A stretch of 18,762 nt of DNA from an uncultured Oscillospiraceae bacterium. GTDB taxonomy: Bacteria; Bacillota_A; Clostridia; Oscillospirales; Oscillospiraceae. Each line of letters opens with the position of its first letter. Positions within the stretch are counted from its first letter, which is position 1. The DNA is taken from contig CAKTZK010000027.1 in assembly GCA_934635515.1 (NCBI GenBank), positions 1 to 18,762 on the forward strand. Direction: 5' to 3'. Both the position numbers and the translations under genes were made by a program. This document shows positions 1 to 7,327 of this stretch, in pieces. The notes beneath the pieces are model-generated. The model ran no database searches. It was not told where the DNA came from and was given only the letters and a program-made list of their open reading frames with translations.

Positions 1-165
1 GCGGGAAAGTTTACTGCCAACATCTTTGCTTATCCCACCACCTATGTGGTCGACCGCAACGGCAATATCGTGGGCGATCCCATCGTGGGTGCTATTACGG
101 AAAAGAAGCAGGCAGAGGCACTGCAAGCCCAAATCGACAAGGCACTGTCCGCCGATATGGGCTGA
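1..165 (+). CDS. Thioredoxin-like (TlpA/redoxin family) protein, C-terminal fragment
   Basis: Frame 1 is open from the window edge to TGA at 163-165, giving the last 54 residues of a protein. The segment YPTTYVVDRNGNIVGDPIVG is the typical late part of a TlpA/ResA-like thioredoxin fold: the cis-Pro loop (YPTTYVVD), then the RNGNIV beta-hairpin, then a charged C-terminal helix (EKKQAEALQAQIDKAL). The CxxC active site would lie upstream and outside the window, so redox activity cannot be confirmed. In clostridia such proteins are often exported and sit beside CcdA-like membrane partners, but no neighbour is visible here. The gene is followed by a non-coding stretch. Partial because of the window edge, not because of visible damage. 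Confidence 0.75.
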   Translation, partial: AGKFTANIFAYPTTYVVDRNGNIVGDPIVGAITEKKQAEALQAQIDKALSADMG

Positions 166-188
166 CCCAAGATTGTTAAAAAGTGCCT

Positions 189-434
189 ATGATGAAGAAA
201 AAGCGTTGTAAGCCGACAGACATTCTGCGCACCATTGCATCGCCTCCGGCAAGCAAGCACCTCTACTATCGAAATGGCCTTTGAAGGCGAAACCGGAGCA
301 TCAAAGGGGTGTTCATTCTTGGAGACCCCTGCTCCACCAAACAGGTATTGGACGAACACCTATTTCTTCAGCGGCGGCTTCGCCGTGAAGTGTTCGCTCT
401 GATCCACAACAGAAAAGCGCCGTCTTGGAAGTAA
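189..434 (+). pseudogene. Small ORF interrupted by one in-frame TGA, ending inside a terminator
   Basis: From ATG at 189 one frame reads 31 codons (MMKKKRCKPTDILRT...), meets TGA at 282-284, then stays open for 49 more codons to TAA at 432-434 (..VLDEHLFLQRRLRREVFAL..). Another ATG at 274 opens an overlapping frame (MAFEGETGA..) that would join the second half through a +1/-1 shift near 300. The last codons lie inside the hairpin at 413-452. No good ribosome site precedes 189. I do not recognise a family. It may be a decayed small gene or part of a dispersed repeat that happens to be open. There is no evidence that it is translated. Confidence 0.25.
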
Positions 435-452
435 TTCCGGGACGGCGCTTTT
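413..452 (+). terminator. Strong intrinsic terminator
   Basis: A perfect 12-bp stem (AAAAGCGCCGTC at 413-424 with GACGGCGCTTTT at 441-452) has an inner GGAA/TTCC pairing in its loop and runs into T residues. It is the first strong terminator after the thioredoxin-like gene. The A-rich left arm would also let it stop transcription coming from the right. Confidence 0.8.
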
Positions 453-485
453 TCATTATATATGCATACTGTACATGCGGTTTTA

Positions 486-529
486 GCTGTTCCCCCTGCT
501 GCATGGCAGAAAAAGAAAGGTGGAACAGC
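486..529. repeat. Short inverted repeat in the gene-free stretch
   Basis: GCTGTTCC at 486-493 is matched by GGAACAGC at 522-529, with a smaller CTGC/GCAG pairing inside (497-512 region). It lies in 166-628, which otherwise holds the small broken ORF, one terminator and one hairpin but no recognisable intact gene. Its function is unknown. Confidence 0.4.
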
Positions 530-563
530 GTATAAAGCGGAAATACTATACAAAGCTAAATTG

Positions 564-605
564 AGTGAGGTCATTGACCGCCTGCGGACGGCCAATGACC
601 TCACT
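564..605 (-). terminator. Hairpin downstream of the NhaC fragment
   Basis: A perfect 13-bp inverted repeat (AGTGAGGTCATTG at 564-576, CAATGACCTCACT at 593-605) lies 23 bp past the stop of the minus-strand NhaC fragment. Its inner loop can pair further (CCG/CGG). On the minus strand only a weak T stretch follows (CAATTTAGCTTTG), so termination may be inefficient; it could instead stabilise the mRNA end. Confidence 0.6.
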
Positions 606-628
606 GCGTATTTCAGGGGTGGGACGGT

Positions 629-1669
629 TTACTTTTTAAGGGAGGTAAGGAATATCACCCAGGCATCCGCAGCGGCCTGCTTGCGGGAGATGTTTCTCAT
701 GACCAACAGGGCGGCGACAATGCACACCAGGGTCACGGGCAGCGCCAGTGCGGGAGCCACCAGCCCGGCGAACAGGAAGCCGATCAGGGAGGAGATGCCG
801 ACCGTCAGGGCATAGGGCAGCTGGGTCTTAACGTGCTGCAGATGGTCGCAGCAGGCACTGGTGGAGGACTGGATGGTGGTATCGGAGATGGGAGAGCAGT
901 GGTCACCGAACAGACCGCCGGAAACGACCGCGCCGATGGCCAGGGTGAGGGGGATACCCATTGCGGTGGCCATAGGCATAGCGATGGGCAGGCCAAGGCC
1001 CCAGACGTCCCAGGAGCTGCCGGTGGCAAAGGACACCACCACGCCGATCAGGAACAAAATGGCGGGGATCAGCGCCGCGGGAATGGATCCCTGCACCACA
1101 CCGGTAAGGAACTGACCGATGTTCATGGACTTGGTCAGGCTGCTGACGCTCCATGCGCACACAAGGATCATAATGACCTGCATCATGCTGGCCGCGCCCT
1201 TTGTCCACTTGTCGATGGCGCCGCCCAGGGTGATGAGCTTGGACTTGATGCCCACGATGCCGGCAGCGATGGAGCCGGTGAGGAAGCACATGGCGATAGC
1301 CATCTGGATATTGGCGTGGCCGAAGCGGCCGATGAAGCCGTTGACCCAGATCTGGCCGGTGTAGAACACCACGGCGAAGATGGTGAGGATCAGGGTGATC
1401 ATGGGAGCCAGGAAGTTGGCCATGCTCAGCTTGCAGTCCTCGGCAAAATCGGTCTCAGGGGGCGTAGCGATCAGGTTATCGGTATCGTTATAGGTCTTGC
1501 CGGTCTCGATGGCCAGCTTCTCAGCCTTGTACATGGGGCCGACATCCAGGCCGAACAGGATGACCAGCAGGACGGTGATGACGGAGAACACAGCGTACAG
1601 GTTGAACTGGAACATACCGAAGTACAGGTCGTAAGCACCTACGCCGATAATGTTTCTTTTCTTTTTCAT
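629..1669 (-). pseudogene. NhaC-family Na+/H+ antiporter, N-terminally truncated
   Basis: The 346-residue product is multi-pass and carries hallmark NhaC-family (PF03553) segments: FNLYAVFSV..GLDVGPMYKAE near the start, GSSWDVWGLGLPIAMPMA in the middle and GGLFGDHCSPISDTTIQSS at about 250-268. In full-length relatives (roughly 450-520 residues) the first of these segments lies well into the protein, so about 150 N-terminal residues and several membrane helices appear to be missing. The start at 1669 is nevertheless well placed, with AGAGGAGAGAGAACC before ATG, and in-frame stops upstream rule out a longer ORF. It lies 51 bp after the chimeric amidohydrolase and is probably cotranscribed with it. 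Transport is unlikely with half the scaffold lost. A deletion remnant is the simplest reading; a short natural variant is possible but less likely. Confidence 0.7.
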
Positions 1670-1720
1670 GGTTCTCTCTCCTCTTGTATCGTCTTATTTT
1701 GATGCGGGGGAAAGGGGCTG

Positions 1721-2659
1721 TCAACGGGAATATACTAACTTACCTCCCAAGTAAGTTTGCTCGACCTTAGTGCGGATGATCTCATTCTCCGGGACGGAGA
1801 AGATATCCTGGGACAGAACGATGAAGTCCGCCAGATAACCGGGGCACAGCATGCCCTTGACATGCTCTTCATAGCTGGTGTAGGCGGAGCCGGTGGTGTA
1901 CAGCGCCACGGCTTCCTGCACGGTCAGCTTCTGCTGCGGCAGCCAGCCGCCCTCGGGCTGTCCCTCCAGATTCTGGGAGGTGACGGCGCAGTGAATAGCC
2001 AGAATGGGGTCGAAGGACTCCACGGGAGCATCGGAGCTGCCGGAAACGTGGATGCCCTTATCCAGCATAGTCTTCCAGGCGTAGGAGGTAGAAACCCGCT
2101 CCTTACCCAGCAGTTCCTCTGCCACCTCCATATCCGCGCGGATGAACAGGGGCTGAGTGTCCGCCAGAACATTGTTGCGGGCAAAGCGGTCCAGAATATC
2201 CTCGCTGGTGATCTGGCAGTGGATGATGCGAAACCGGGGATCGGGCTTGGGGTACTTGGCGGCGATCTTTTCATAGCAGTCCAGGATCACGTCCATGGTA
2301 TGGTCGCCAATGGCGTGGATGGCCAGCTGCAGGCCATTGCGGTAGGCCTTCTCCAGCAGATCATAGAACACCTTCTCGTCATAGACGAAGATGCCCTTGT
2401 TCTCCTCCTCGCCCTCATAGGGCTCGCGCAGCGCGGGGAAAATGATATACAGGATGGTGGCTGTGCTCCACACGCCTTTCAGGCTCTCAAACAGCACTAA
2501 TTGTACGTCCGCTTTGTACACCACTAAGGCCGACAGTGCCGTCACCAGCAGCGTCACGTCGGCAGCGCGGGCGGCAGAAATGCGGAAAACCGCCAGCAGC
2601 ATAACCAGCAGCAGTATAGGTAAAAAACTGACACACCAGGTCAGAACAGTAACTTTCAT
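1721..2659 (-). pseudogene. Chimeric ORF: LctP-type permease N-terminus fused to YtcJ-like amidohydrolase C-terminus
   Basis: The 312-residue ORF joins two unrelated families in frame. Residues 1-77 are hydrophobic and match the start of L-lactate permease family (LctP) proteins: FLPILLLVMLLAVFRISAARAA, then ESLKGVWSTATILYIIFPAL. From about residue 78 the sequence is the C-terminal half of an amidohydrolase_3/YtcJ-type enzyme: LREPYEGEEENKGI, AIHAIGDHTMDVILDCYE, RIIHCQ, SGSSDAPVES. Ligand-like His115, His147 and Asp210 remain, but the N-terminal HxH metal site is absent, so catalysis is not expected. The junction is at 2426-2434. Promoter and ribosome site (GAGGGAG before ATG) belong to the permease part, and the PucR regulator is divergent. 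The likely origin is a deletion between two genes of a former PucR-controlled transport and hydrolysis operon, or an assembly artefact. Confidence 0.75.
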
Positions 2660-2693
2660 GTGCTCCCTCTTTTACGGCCTGAAGTATTTTTCA

Positions 2694-2723
2694 TTTATAG
2701 GGTAGCACGATTCCGTCGGTCAC
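2694..2723 (-). promoter_or_regulatory. Probable promoter of the chimeric permease/amidohydrolase unit
   Basis: On the minus strand GTGACC (2718-2723) and TATAAA (2694-2699) are 18 bp apart, upstream of the ribosome site for the ATG at 2659. The -35 match is weak, as expected for a promoter that needs an activator such as the divergent PucR protein. Confidence 0.45.
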
Positions 2724-2755
2724 GCCCGCCGCGCAGCACAAATTCACGCCCGGTT

Positions 2756-2775
2756 TTTTGTGCAGATGCACAAAA
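2756..2775. promoter_or_regulatory. Perfect palindromic operator candidate for the PucR regulator
   Basis: TTTTGTGCA-GA-TGCACAAAA is a perfect 9-bp inverted repeat with a 2-bp centre, in the gap between the divergent genes. It touches the -35 region of the regulator's own promoter and lies about 75-80 bp upstream of the start expected for the divergent unit. That placement suits autorepression plus activation. A related half-site, GCACAAA, occurs at 2736-2742. Assignment to PucR rests on position and symmetry. Confidence 0.55.
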
Positions 2776-2801
2776 GGTAATTGGTGTTTGTGGGGTATAA
2801 T
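2773..2801 (+). promoter_or_regulatory. Promoter of the PucR-family regulator
   Basis: A consensus TATAAT at 2796-2801 sits about 53 bp before the regulator start. At the expected 17-bp spacing the -35 position (2773-2778) is poor and overlaps the right arm of the palindrome at 2756-2775. Confidence 0.5.
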
Positions 2802-2853
2802 GACATCGTCAAAATGGGGGAATATTTTGGCGTTGCCGAAGGGAGGCGCTCAC

Positions 2854-4038
2854 ATGACACTGCGGGAACTTTTGAAACAGGATGAGCTGCGGGTAGTAGA
2901 GGTGGTTGCCGGTGCGGATGGTCTGGAGCGCACCATATCCGGCACGGTGATGTTCGATAACCCGGAGATGGTCAACTGGATGCGCGCCGGAGAGATCATG
3001 CTGACGGCGGGCTATTTTCTGCTGGATGACCCGGCGAAGCAGGAAAAGGTGCTGCGGGACCTGGCCGATAATGGCTCCGGCAGCCTTATCATTAAAATGA
3101 AGCGGTACTTTTATGAGATACCGGCCAATATGCTGCGCCTGGCCGATGAGCTGCACTTCCCGCTGATGCGCATCCCCTATCACACCTCTCTGTCTGAGAT
3201 CAGCGAAGCCGTCAGCAAATATGTCTACGGCATCAATGAGGAGCAGGCGCTGCAGATGGTGTATCAGGCCATGTTTGATGTGCTGCAGGGACACGCGGAA
3301 GTGGAATATCTGCTGAAAAAATGCGGCCCGCTGCTGCACGTGCCGCTGCTGTATATGACGCCCAACCGGAAGATACAGTGCGTTTCTCAGGCGCTGCAGC
3401 CGGGGTTGCGGGAGGAGCTGGCTGTAGGGCAGGTGCTGTTCTCCGATCCGGACCGTGCCAAGGAGGCGGAAAGGCTGCGGGCGGCCGGCCTGTCTGCCGG
3501 GGTCTATCCCCTGCAGCAGAGCGAGAGCCTGCCCGTGTATGAGCAGGTGGCGCTGGTGCGGGAATACTGCGGGACCCTGATGAAGATGCTCCGTGCCAAG
3601 GGGCAGGATCGGGGTGTGATCTTCGGCATCGGCGACCCGGTACCCTCGCTGGCGGAATTCTGCCGCAGCTACTCCCAGGCACTCCGCACGGTAGATCTGG
3701 CCAGCAGGATATGCGACGAGCGCATTGCCACCTATCGCCGCTATATTCTCTACGAACTGATCTATGACTCGCCCAATGCAAAGCTGGCGCTGATCCAGCG
3801 GATCAAGCCGCTGCTGGCCTATGACGAGGAGCACAATACCCAACTGCTGTACACGCTGGAGACCTATTTCAACAACTGTCAGAACTCCATAAACACCTCC
3901 AAGGCGCTGTTTATCCACCGGAATACGCTGCTTTACCGGCTGGACCGCATTGCCGAGATATTGGACCTGAACTATAACGACAGTGAGCAGATGCTGACCT
4001 TCCAGCTGGCGCTGAAGGCGTTCCTCATGTGCCAGTAA
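2854..4038 (+). CDS. PucR/CdaR-family transcriptional regulator
   Basis: The 394-residue protein has the PucR architecture. The N-terminal sensory domain (about 1-125) starts MTLRELLKQDELRVVEVVAG and contains the typical MFDNPEMVNWMRAGEIMLTAGYFL and SLIIKMKRYFYEIPANMLRLADE segments. The middle part is variable. The C-terminal HTH_30-type domain (about 338-394) includes YFNNCQNSINTSKALFIHRN followed by TLLYRLDRIAEILDL, the recognition region of this family. I chose ATG 2854 because GGGAGG lies 7 bp before it; the frame is open further upstream but without a ribosome site. PucR proteins generally activate adjacent catabolic and uptake genes (purines, amino or hydroxy acids) in response to a pathway ligand. 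The divergent permease/amidohydrolase unit is the obvious target, but it is damaged here. The gene ends in its own terminator. Confidence 0.88.
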   Translation: MTLRELLKQDELRVVEVVAGADGLERTISGTVMFDNPEMVNWMRAGEIMLTAGYFLLDDPAKQEKVLRDLADNGSGSLIIKMKRYFYEIPANMLRLADELHFPLMRIPYHTSLSEISEAVSKYVYGINEEQALQMVYQAMFDVLQGHAEVEYLLKKCGPLLHVPLLYMTPNRKIQCVSQALQPGLREELAVGQVLFSDPDRAKEAERLRAAGLSAGVYPLQQSESLPVYEQVALVREYCGTLMKMLRAKGQDRGVIFGIGDPVPSLAEFCRSYSQALRTVDLASRICDERIATYRRYILYELIYDSPNAKLALIQRIKPLLAYDEEHNTQLLYTLETYFNNCQNSINTSKALFIHRNTLLYRLDRIAEILDLNYNDSEQMLTFQLALKAFLMCQ

Positions 4039-4073
4039 AAAACGGTACGGCGCAGCTCTTTCAGCACTGCCGC

Positions 4074-4109
4074 AAAAAGCTGTGAAATGTTTAATTTCAC
4101 AGCTTTTTT
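4074..4109 (+). terminator. Terminator of the PucR-family gene
   Basis: A 15-bp perfect stem (4074-4088 with 4094-4108, core AGCTGTGAAAT/ATTTCACAGCT) with the 5-nt loop GTTTA is followed by a T run, starting 36 bp after the regulator stop. A-rich on the left, so possibly bidirectional. Confidence 0.85.
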
Positions 4110-4304
4110 CGTCTTTTTATAGTTTAATTGGCTATTCTATTGCATATTTTCCGGCTTTCATCCACAGCCTTGCGTGGATACCCACACGACCGGTTGAAAA
4201 AAGCCTTTCGTTAGATATATAGAGGCAGTCTCATGGATGTATAAAATGATACGACGCATTTTTGACTTGATTTCAAAAAATCTTTGTATTTTATGTTGTT
4301 TTCC
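4110..4304. other. AT-rich intergenic stretch without a recognised gene
   Basis: The sequence is clearly AT-richer than its surroundings. I see a small hairpin-like ATCCAC/GTGGAT pair near 4159-4179 and a second, weaker promoter-like pair (TTGACT at 4262, TGTATT at 4285). No ORF with a ribosome site was found. Confidence 0.4.
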
Positions 4305-4333
4305 TTGTGTTTATCGATTTAAATTTGTATAAT
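4305..4333 (+). promoter_or_regulatory. Promoter of the DUF5104 lipoprotein gene
   Basis: TTGTGT (4305-4310) and a consensus TATAAT (4328-4333) are separated by 17 bp, about 70 bp upstream of the ATG at 4407. Confidence 0.6.
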
Positions 4334-4406
4334 AAATCTATCGATCAGCAAAAACGTCCTATGGCATGGCTCTTCTTAAAAACTACGCTTGCGGGAGGAA
4401 TATGGT

Positions 4407-4940
4407 ATGAAAAAGATTTGGGCTGGCGTGCTGGCAGCGGCGGTTTTGCTGCTGACGGCTTGCTCGGCGGAGGAAGCCGCCATGAGAAAAAAGTTTTTCA
4501 CAAGGAACGACAAGGCCATTGCCAACGAACGGTTTGAAGCGCTGATAGACGCAATACAGGCGCGGGACGGGGACGCCGTTCGGGCTCTGTTTTCCAAAAA
4601 TGTTCTGCGGGAAACGGGGAATCTGGAAGACGCTATCCCGGCGCTGTTTGACTATTTTCAAGGGAAAATGCTTTCCTATGACGATTGGGGCGCGATGAGT
4701 ACGCACGCCAAAAAGAATGATGGCGAGTATTGGAAAAGCTACGACTGCACTTATGACCTTGAAACGACCCAGGACAAGTATCGGCTTGCCATGGAATTTA
4801 TAACGGTGGACACGGCGGATAAGGCCAATGTGGGAATACGGTCACTGTATATCATCCGTTTTGCGGACGACACGGACCAGGAGCGTGCGTACCGAGGGGA
4901 TGGGAACGACACGCCGGGTATCAACATTGGGAAAAGTTAA
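4407..4940 (+). CDS. DUF5104 domain lipoprotein
   Basis: The 177-residue protein begins with a lipoprotein signal peptide: MKK, a hydrophobic stretch, and the lipobox LTAC with Cys19 as the lipidated residue. It should therefore be exported and anchored to the outer face of the membrane. The body (about 38-165) matches DUF5104: RFEALIDAIQARDGDAVRALFSK, ALFDYFQGKMLSYDDWGAMS, and a C-terminal strand pattern NVGIRSLYIIRFADD. The function of DUF5104 is not known; the NTF2-like feel of the fold is only an impression. I chose ATG 4407 because GGGAGGA lies 7 bp upstream and the signal peptide then starts correctly; a TTG 18 bp earlier overlaps the ribosome site. It is a single gene with its own promoter, closed by the terminator at 4951-4982. 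Confidence 0.82.
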   Translation: MKKIWAGVLAAAVLLLTACSAEEAAMRKKFFTRNDKAIANERFEALIDAIQARDGDAVRALFSKNVLRETGNLEDAIPALFDYFQGKMLSYDDWGAMSTHAKKNDGEYWKSYDCTYDLETTQDKYRLAMEFITVDTADKANVGIRSLYIIRFADDTDQERAYRGDGNDTPGINIGKS

Positions 4941-4950
4941 ATTGACAAGA

Positions 4951-4982
4951 AAAACCGAGGCACCCGCAGGTGCCTCGGTTTT
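4951..4982. terminator. Bidirectional terminator between convergent genes
   Basis: A perfect 14-bp stem (4951-4964 with 4969-4982, core CCGAGGCACC/GGTGCCTCGG) has a 4-nt CGCA loop. It has T runs to the right on the plus strand and, through the AAAA left arm, on the minus strand. It lies between the lipoprotein gene and the convergent DUF4428-SHOCT gene and can serve both. Confidence 0.9.
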
Positions 4983-4995
4983 GGTTTTTCGCTTT

Positions 4996-5925
4996 TCAGA
5001 TACCCAAAAGCTGCTTTTTCTTGGCGGTGAACTCCTCCTCGGTGAGGACGCCGGCGTCAAAGAGCAGCTTATACTTTTGGATCTCCGCCACCGGATCGGC
5101 GGCTGCGGCGGGGGCGGCAGCCGCGGCGGCGGGCTGGGGATCATCCTCTCGGCGCTGGGGGGCGTCGGGGTTGACAATGTGCAGGAGCTGGGAGGCAAGC
5201 TCATGGAGGGCCTCCACCTTCTCCTCATACTCCCGGAGATAATCCTCGGCGCTGGGATACTGGCTGCTGAAGTCCGGGGCGCCGATCTCCTGGGTGAAGC
5301 TCTTCCAATAGGGATGGGAGAAGGTCAGCTCCAGGCGGAACTTGCGCACCGGGGGCGTACACTCGAACTCGGGCCGGGGAGGACGGGGACGGTCGTGGTC
5401 GTGATCCCGGTCACGGTCCATCATGCGGTGCATCTCCTCCATGTGCTCAAAGTCCTGCTTGCGGCGCATGAACTGGTCGATGCTGGGGATCAGGGCCTCC
5501 ACCTTATCGGGCACATCGCTGCGGTGGCAGATAAGGCCGTCGGCGTTTCCCGTAAACAGGGGATCGGAGTCCTCCAGGATGCGGAAGGACTGCAAATTCT
5601 CCGGGCCGAACACCAGCGCGCTATCATAGGTCTTGATGCGCAGCAGGCGGTGGGCACTGTCCACCACCAGGGCGCCGCTGAGCAGGCCGAAGCCGTAGCG
5701 GTAGTCCTCGCTGAAGGTCTCGCGCAGGGCAGCGTTTTCCTCGTAAAAGGCCATGTACTGCTCCAGCTGCGCCAGGGTCATGCGGTCCAGGGCGCCGTCG
5801 GGCAGGTCGATCTTCCCGGCGCACTCCTTGCACAGGGGCATGTCCTCCACCTTGGTGGCCAGGAGCCGGGGGGTGGGATTGCCGCAGAGAGGGCAGGGTT
5901 TCTTATTGTTGCTGAAAAGTCCCAT
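4996..5925 (-). CDS. DUF4428 zinc-ribbon and SHOCT domain protein
   Basis: The 309-residue protein has two recognisable ends. The N-terminus is a DUF4428-type zinc ribbon (Cys11-x2-Cys14 and Cys32-x2-Cys35: CPLCG...LCKEC). The C-terminus (about 282-309: IQKYKLLFDAGVLTEEEFTA..) is a SHOCT domain, a short helical oligomerisation module usually at protein ends. The middle (about 45-240) is mixed alpha/beta with a charged RDRDHDHDRPRPPRP stretch near 170-185, followed by an Ala/Pro-rich linker (about 258-280). No signal peptide or membrane helix is visible, so it is probably cytoplasmic. AGGAGG lies 8 bp before the ATG. It is the last gene of the YitT-amidohydrolase unit, although a weak promoter-like TAAAAT occurs in the 66-bp gap before it. 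Its function is unknown; DUF4428/SHOCT combinations are often annotated only by domain. Confidence 0.8.
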   Translation of the reverse strand: MGLFSNNKKPCPLCGNPTPRLLATKVEDMPLCKECAGKIDLPDGALDRMTLAQLEQYMAFYEENAALRETFSEDYRYGFGLLSGALVVDSAHRLLRIKTYDSALVFGPENLQSFRILEDSDPLFTGNADGLICHRSDVPDKVEALIPSIDQFMRRKQDFEHMEEMHRMMDRDRDHDHDRPRPPRPEFECTPPVRKFRLELTFSHPYWKSFTQEIGAPDFSSQYPSAEDYLREYEEKVEALHELASQLLHIVNPDAPQRREDDPQPAAAAAAPAAAADPVAEIQKYKLLFDAGVLTEEEFTAKKKQLLGI

Positions 5926-5991
5926 AGTTCACTCCTCCTATTTTTATACTCCGATTTTATCACAGTACGGGCGGGTTTGCCAGGGTTTTTC

Positions 5992-7272
5992 TCACAGGAA
6001 TTTATCCAGCTCCCGCTCAGCTTTTTCGATTTTTTTGACCCTGGGGCTCCGGTAAACCTTGCCCCGGGCGATGACCGCATCCACATGGCGGAGGGCCTTC
6101 AGGTCCTCCAGAGGGTTCTGCCGTGTCACGATGAGGTCGGCGCACTTGCCGGGCTCTACGGAGCCGGTCTCCTCCCCCAGGCCCGCTATCCGGGCGTTGC
6201 CCAGGGTAGCGGTGTGGAGGGCGAAGGCGCTGGAGACATCGCAGAGCTTGTGGAAATAATAGACCTCCCGCCACATATCGTAGTGGGTGATATAGGGGCA
6301 GCCGGTGTCGGTGCCCAGGCCCACGGGGATGCCCCGGGCCAGGCAGGCCTTGGCGCAGTCGATGATGCCGTCCATGACGAGCTTTCCGTTATACTGCTCC
6401 GTTTCCGACGCGCCGGTGACGCTGCGGTCGAACATGGCATAGGGCAAGGCCGGGGAGATGGTGGCAATGTGGCAGGCGTGGCGCTCCTGAAACAGGCGGA
6501 GGATCTCCTCGTCGGGCTTGGCGCCGTGCTCGATGGTGTCCACCCCGCCCTTTAGGGCCACCCGGACGCCCTGGGGACTCTCCACATGGGCGGCCACGGG
6601 CAGACCCAGGGCGTGGGCCTGGTCGCAGGCGGCCTTTACCAGCTCCGGGGACATTTTCAGCTCGCCGGGCTCGCCCTTGCGCTTGGCATCCAGAACGCCG
6701 CCGGTGATCATCAGCTTAATAAGGTCCGGCTTATCCTCCGCGATCTTCCGCACCAGGGCCGCCGCCTCCTCCGGGGAGGTGGCCTCGTAGGCCAGGGAGC
6801 CCGCCATGTGGCCGCCGGGCACGGACACGGCCATGTTTCCCGCCAGAATCCGGGGGCCCACGGCCCCGCCGGAGAGAATCTTGTCCCGCAGGCGGGAATC
6901 TATCGCCTGGATGCCGCCCACGGAGCGGAGAGTGGTGACGCCGGAGAGCAGCTCCGTTTTGGCGTAGCCGGCGCAGACCTGAAAAGTGACAGCCCGAAGC
7001 AGGGCGTTGCTGGTCATGAGGCGGACGGCCTTTTGGGGGTCCTTTTGCTTGACGGTGGGCTTGCCCGAGGCGGGCAGGTGGACATGGAGGTTAATAAGGC
7101 CGGGCATGACATAGCCGCCGGAGAGGTCTATCTTTTCATAGTCCGCTCCCTCGGTGCCGGCGGGGACGATGGACTCGATGCGCTCGCCGTTTACAAGGAT
7201 GCTCAGGCCCGGCTGGGGCTGCATAGTCTCCGTTCCGTCCAGCAGGATGCCGTTTACCAGTGCGTATTTCAT
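5992..7272 (-). CDS. Metal-dependent amidohydrolase (imidazolonepropionase/prolidase-like)
   Basis: The 426-residue protein is a complete amidohydrolase_1 family member. The N-terminal beta-sandwich strand (ALVNGILLDGT) is followed by the metal motif NLHVHLP (His63, His65), DLIKLMITGGV with Lys186 as candidate carboxylated lysine, His229 (AAHVES), His249 (TIEHGAKPD) and Asp322 (GTDTGCPY), then the closing sandwich GSVEPGKCADLIV. All ligand positions expected for the superfamily are present, so it should be active. Relatives hydrolyse dipeptides, imidazolonepropionate-like lactams or similar amides; the substrate cannot be named. AAGGAG precedes the ATG, and it lies 55 bp after the YitT gene in the same direction. 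No signal peptide is seen, so it is probably cytosolic. This intact enzyme belongs to a different subfamily from the amidohydrolase half at 1721-2425. Confidence 0.88.
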   Translation of the reverse strand: MKYALVNGILLDGTETMQPQPGLSILVNGERIESIVPAGTEGADYEKIDLSGGYVMPGLINLHVHLPASGKPTVKQKDPQKAVRLMTSNALLRAVTFQVCAGYAKTELLSGVTTLRSVGGIQAIDSRLRDKILSGGAVGPRILAGNMAVSVPGGHMAGSLAYEATSPEEAAALVRKIAEDKPDLIKLMITGGVLDAKRKGEPGELKMSPELVKAACDQAHALGLPVAAHVESPQGVRVALKGGVDTIEHGAKPDEEILRLFQERHACHIATISPALPYAMFDRSVTGASETEQYNGKLVMDGIIDCAKACLARGIPVGLGTDTGCPYITHYDMWREVYYFHKLCDVSSAFALHTATLGNARIAGLGEETGSVEPGKCADLIVTRQNPLEDLKALRHVDAVIARGKVYRSPRVKKIEKAERELDKFL

Positions 7273-7327
7273 GCGGCAAAACTCCTTTATCTCGGTTTTT
7301 TCTTATGGCTTATGCTTCCCCGGGGCT

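Noticed and set aside
282..284. In-frame TGA as a selenocysteine codon
   Set aside because: No selenoprotein-like context or convincing SECIS-type hairpin directly after it, and the ORF itself is doubtful.
833..1702. 289-codon plus-strand ORF
   Set aside because: Antisense to the NhaC fragment, whose frame carries family motifs.
4828..6555. 575-codon plus-strand ORF
   Set aside because: Antisense to the DUF4428-SHOCT and amidohydrolase genes, both with clear domains and ribosome sites; the translation is low-complexity Gly/Leu/Val typical of a GC-rich shadow frame.
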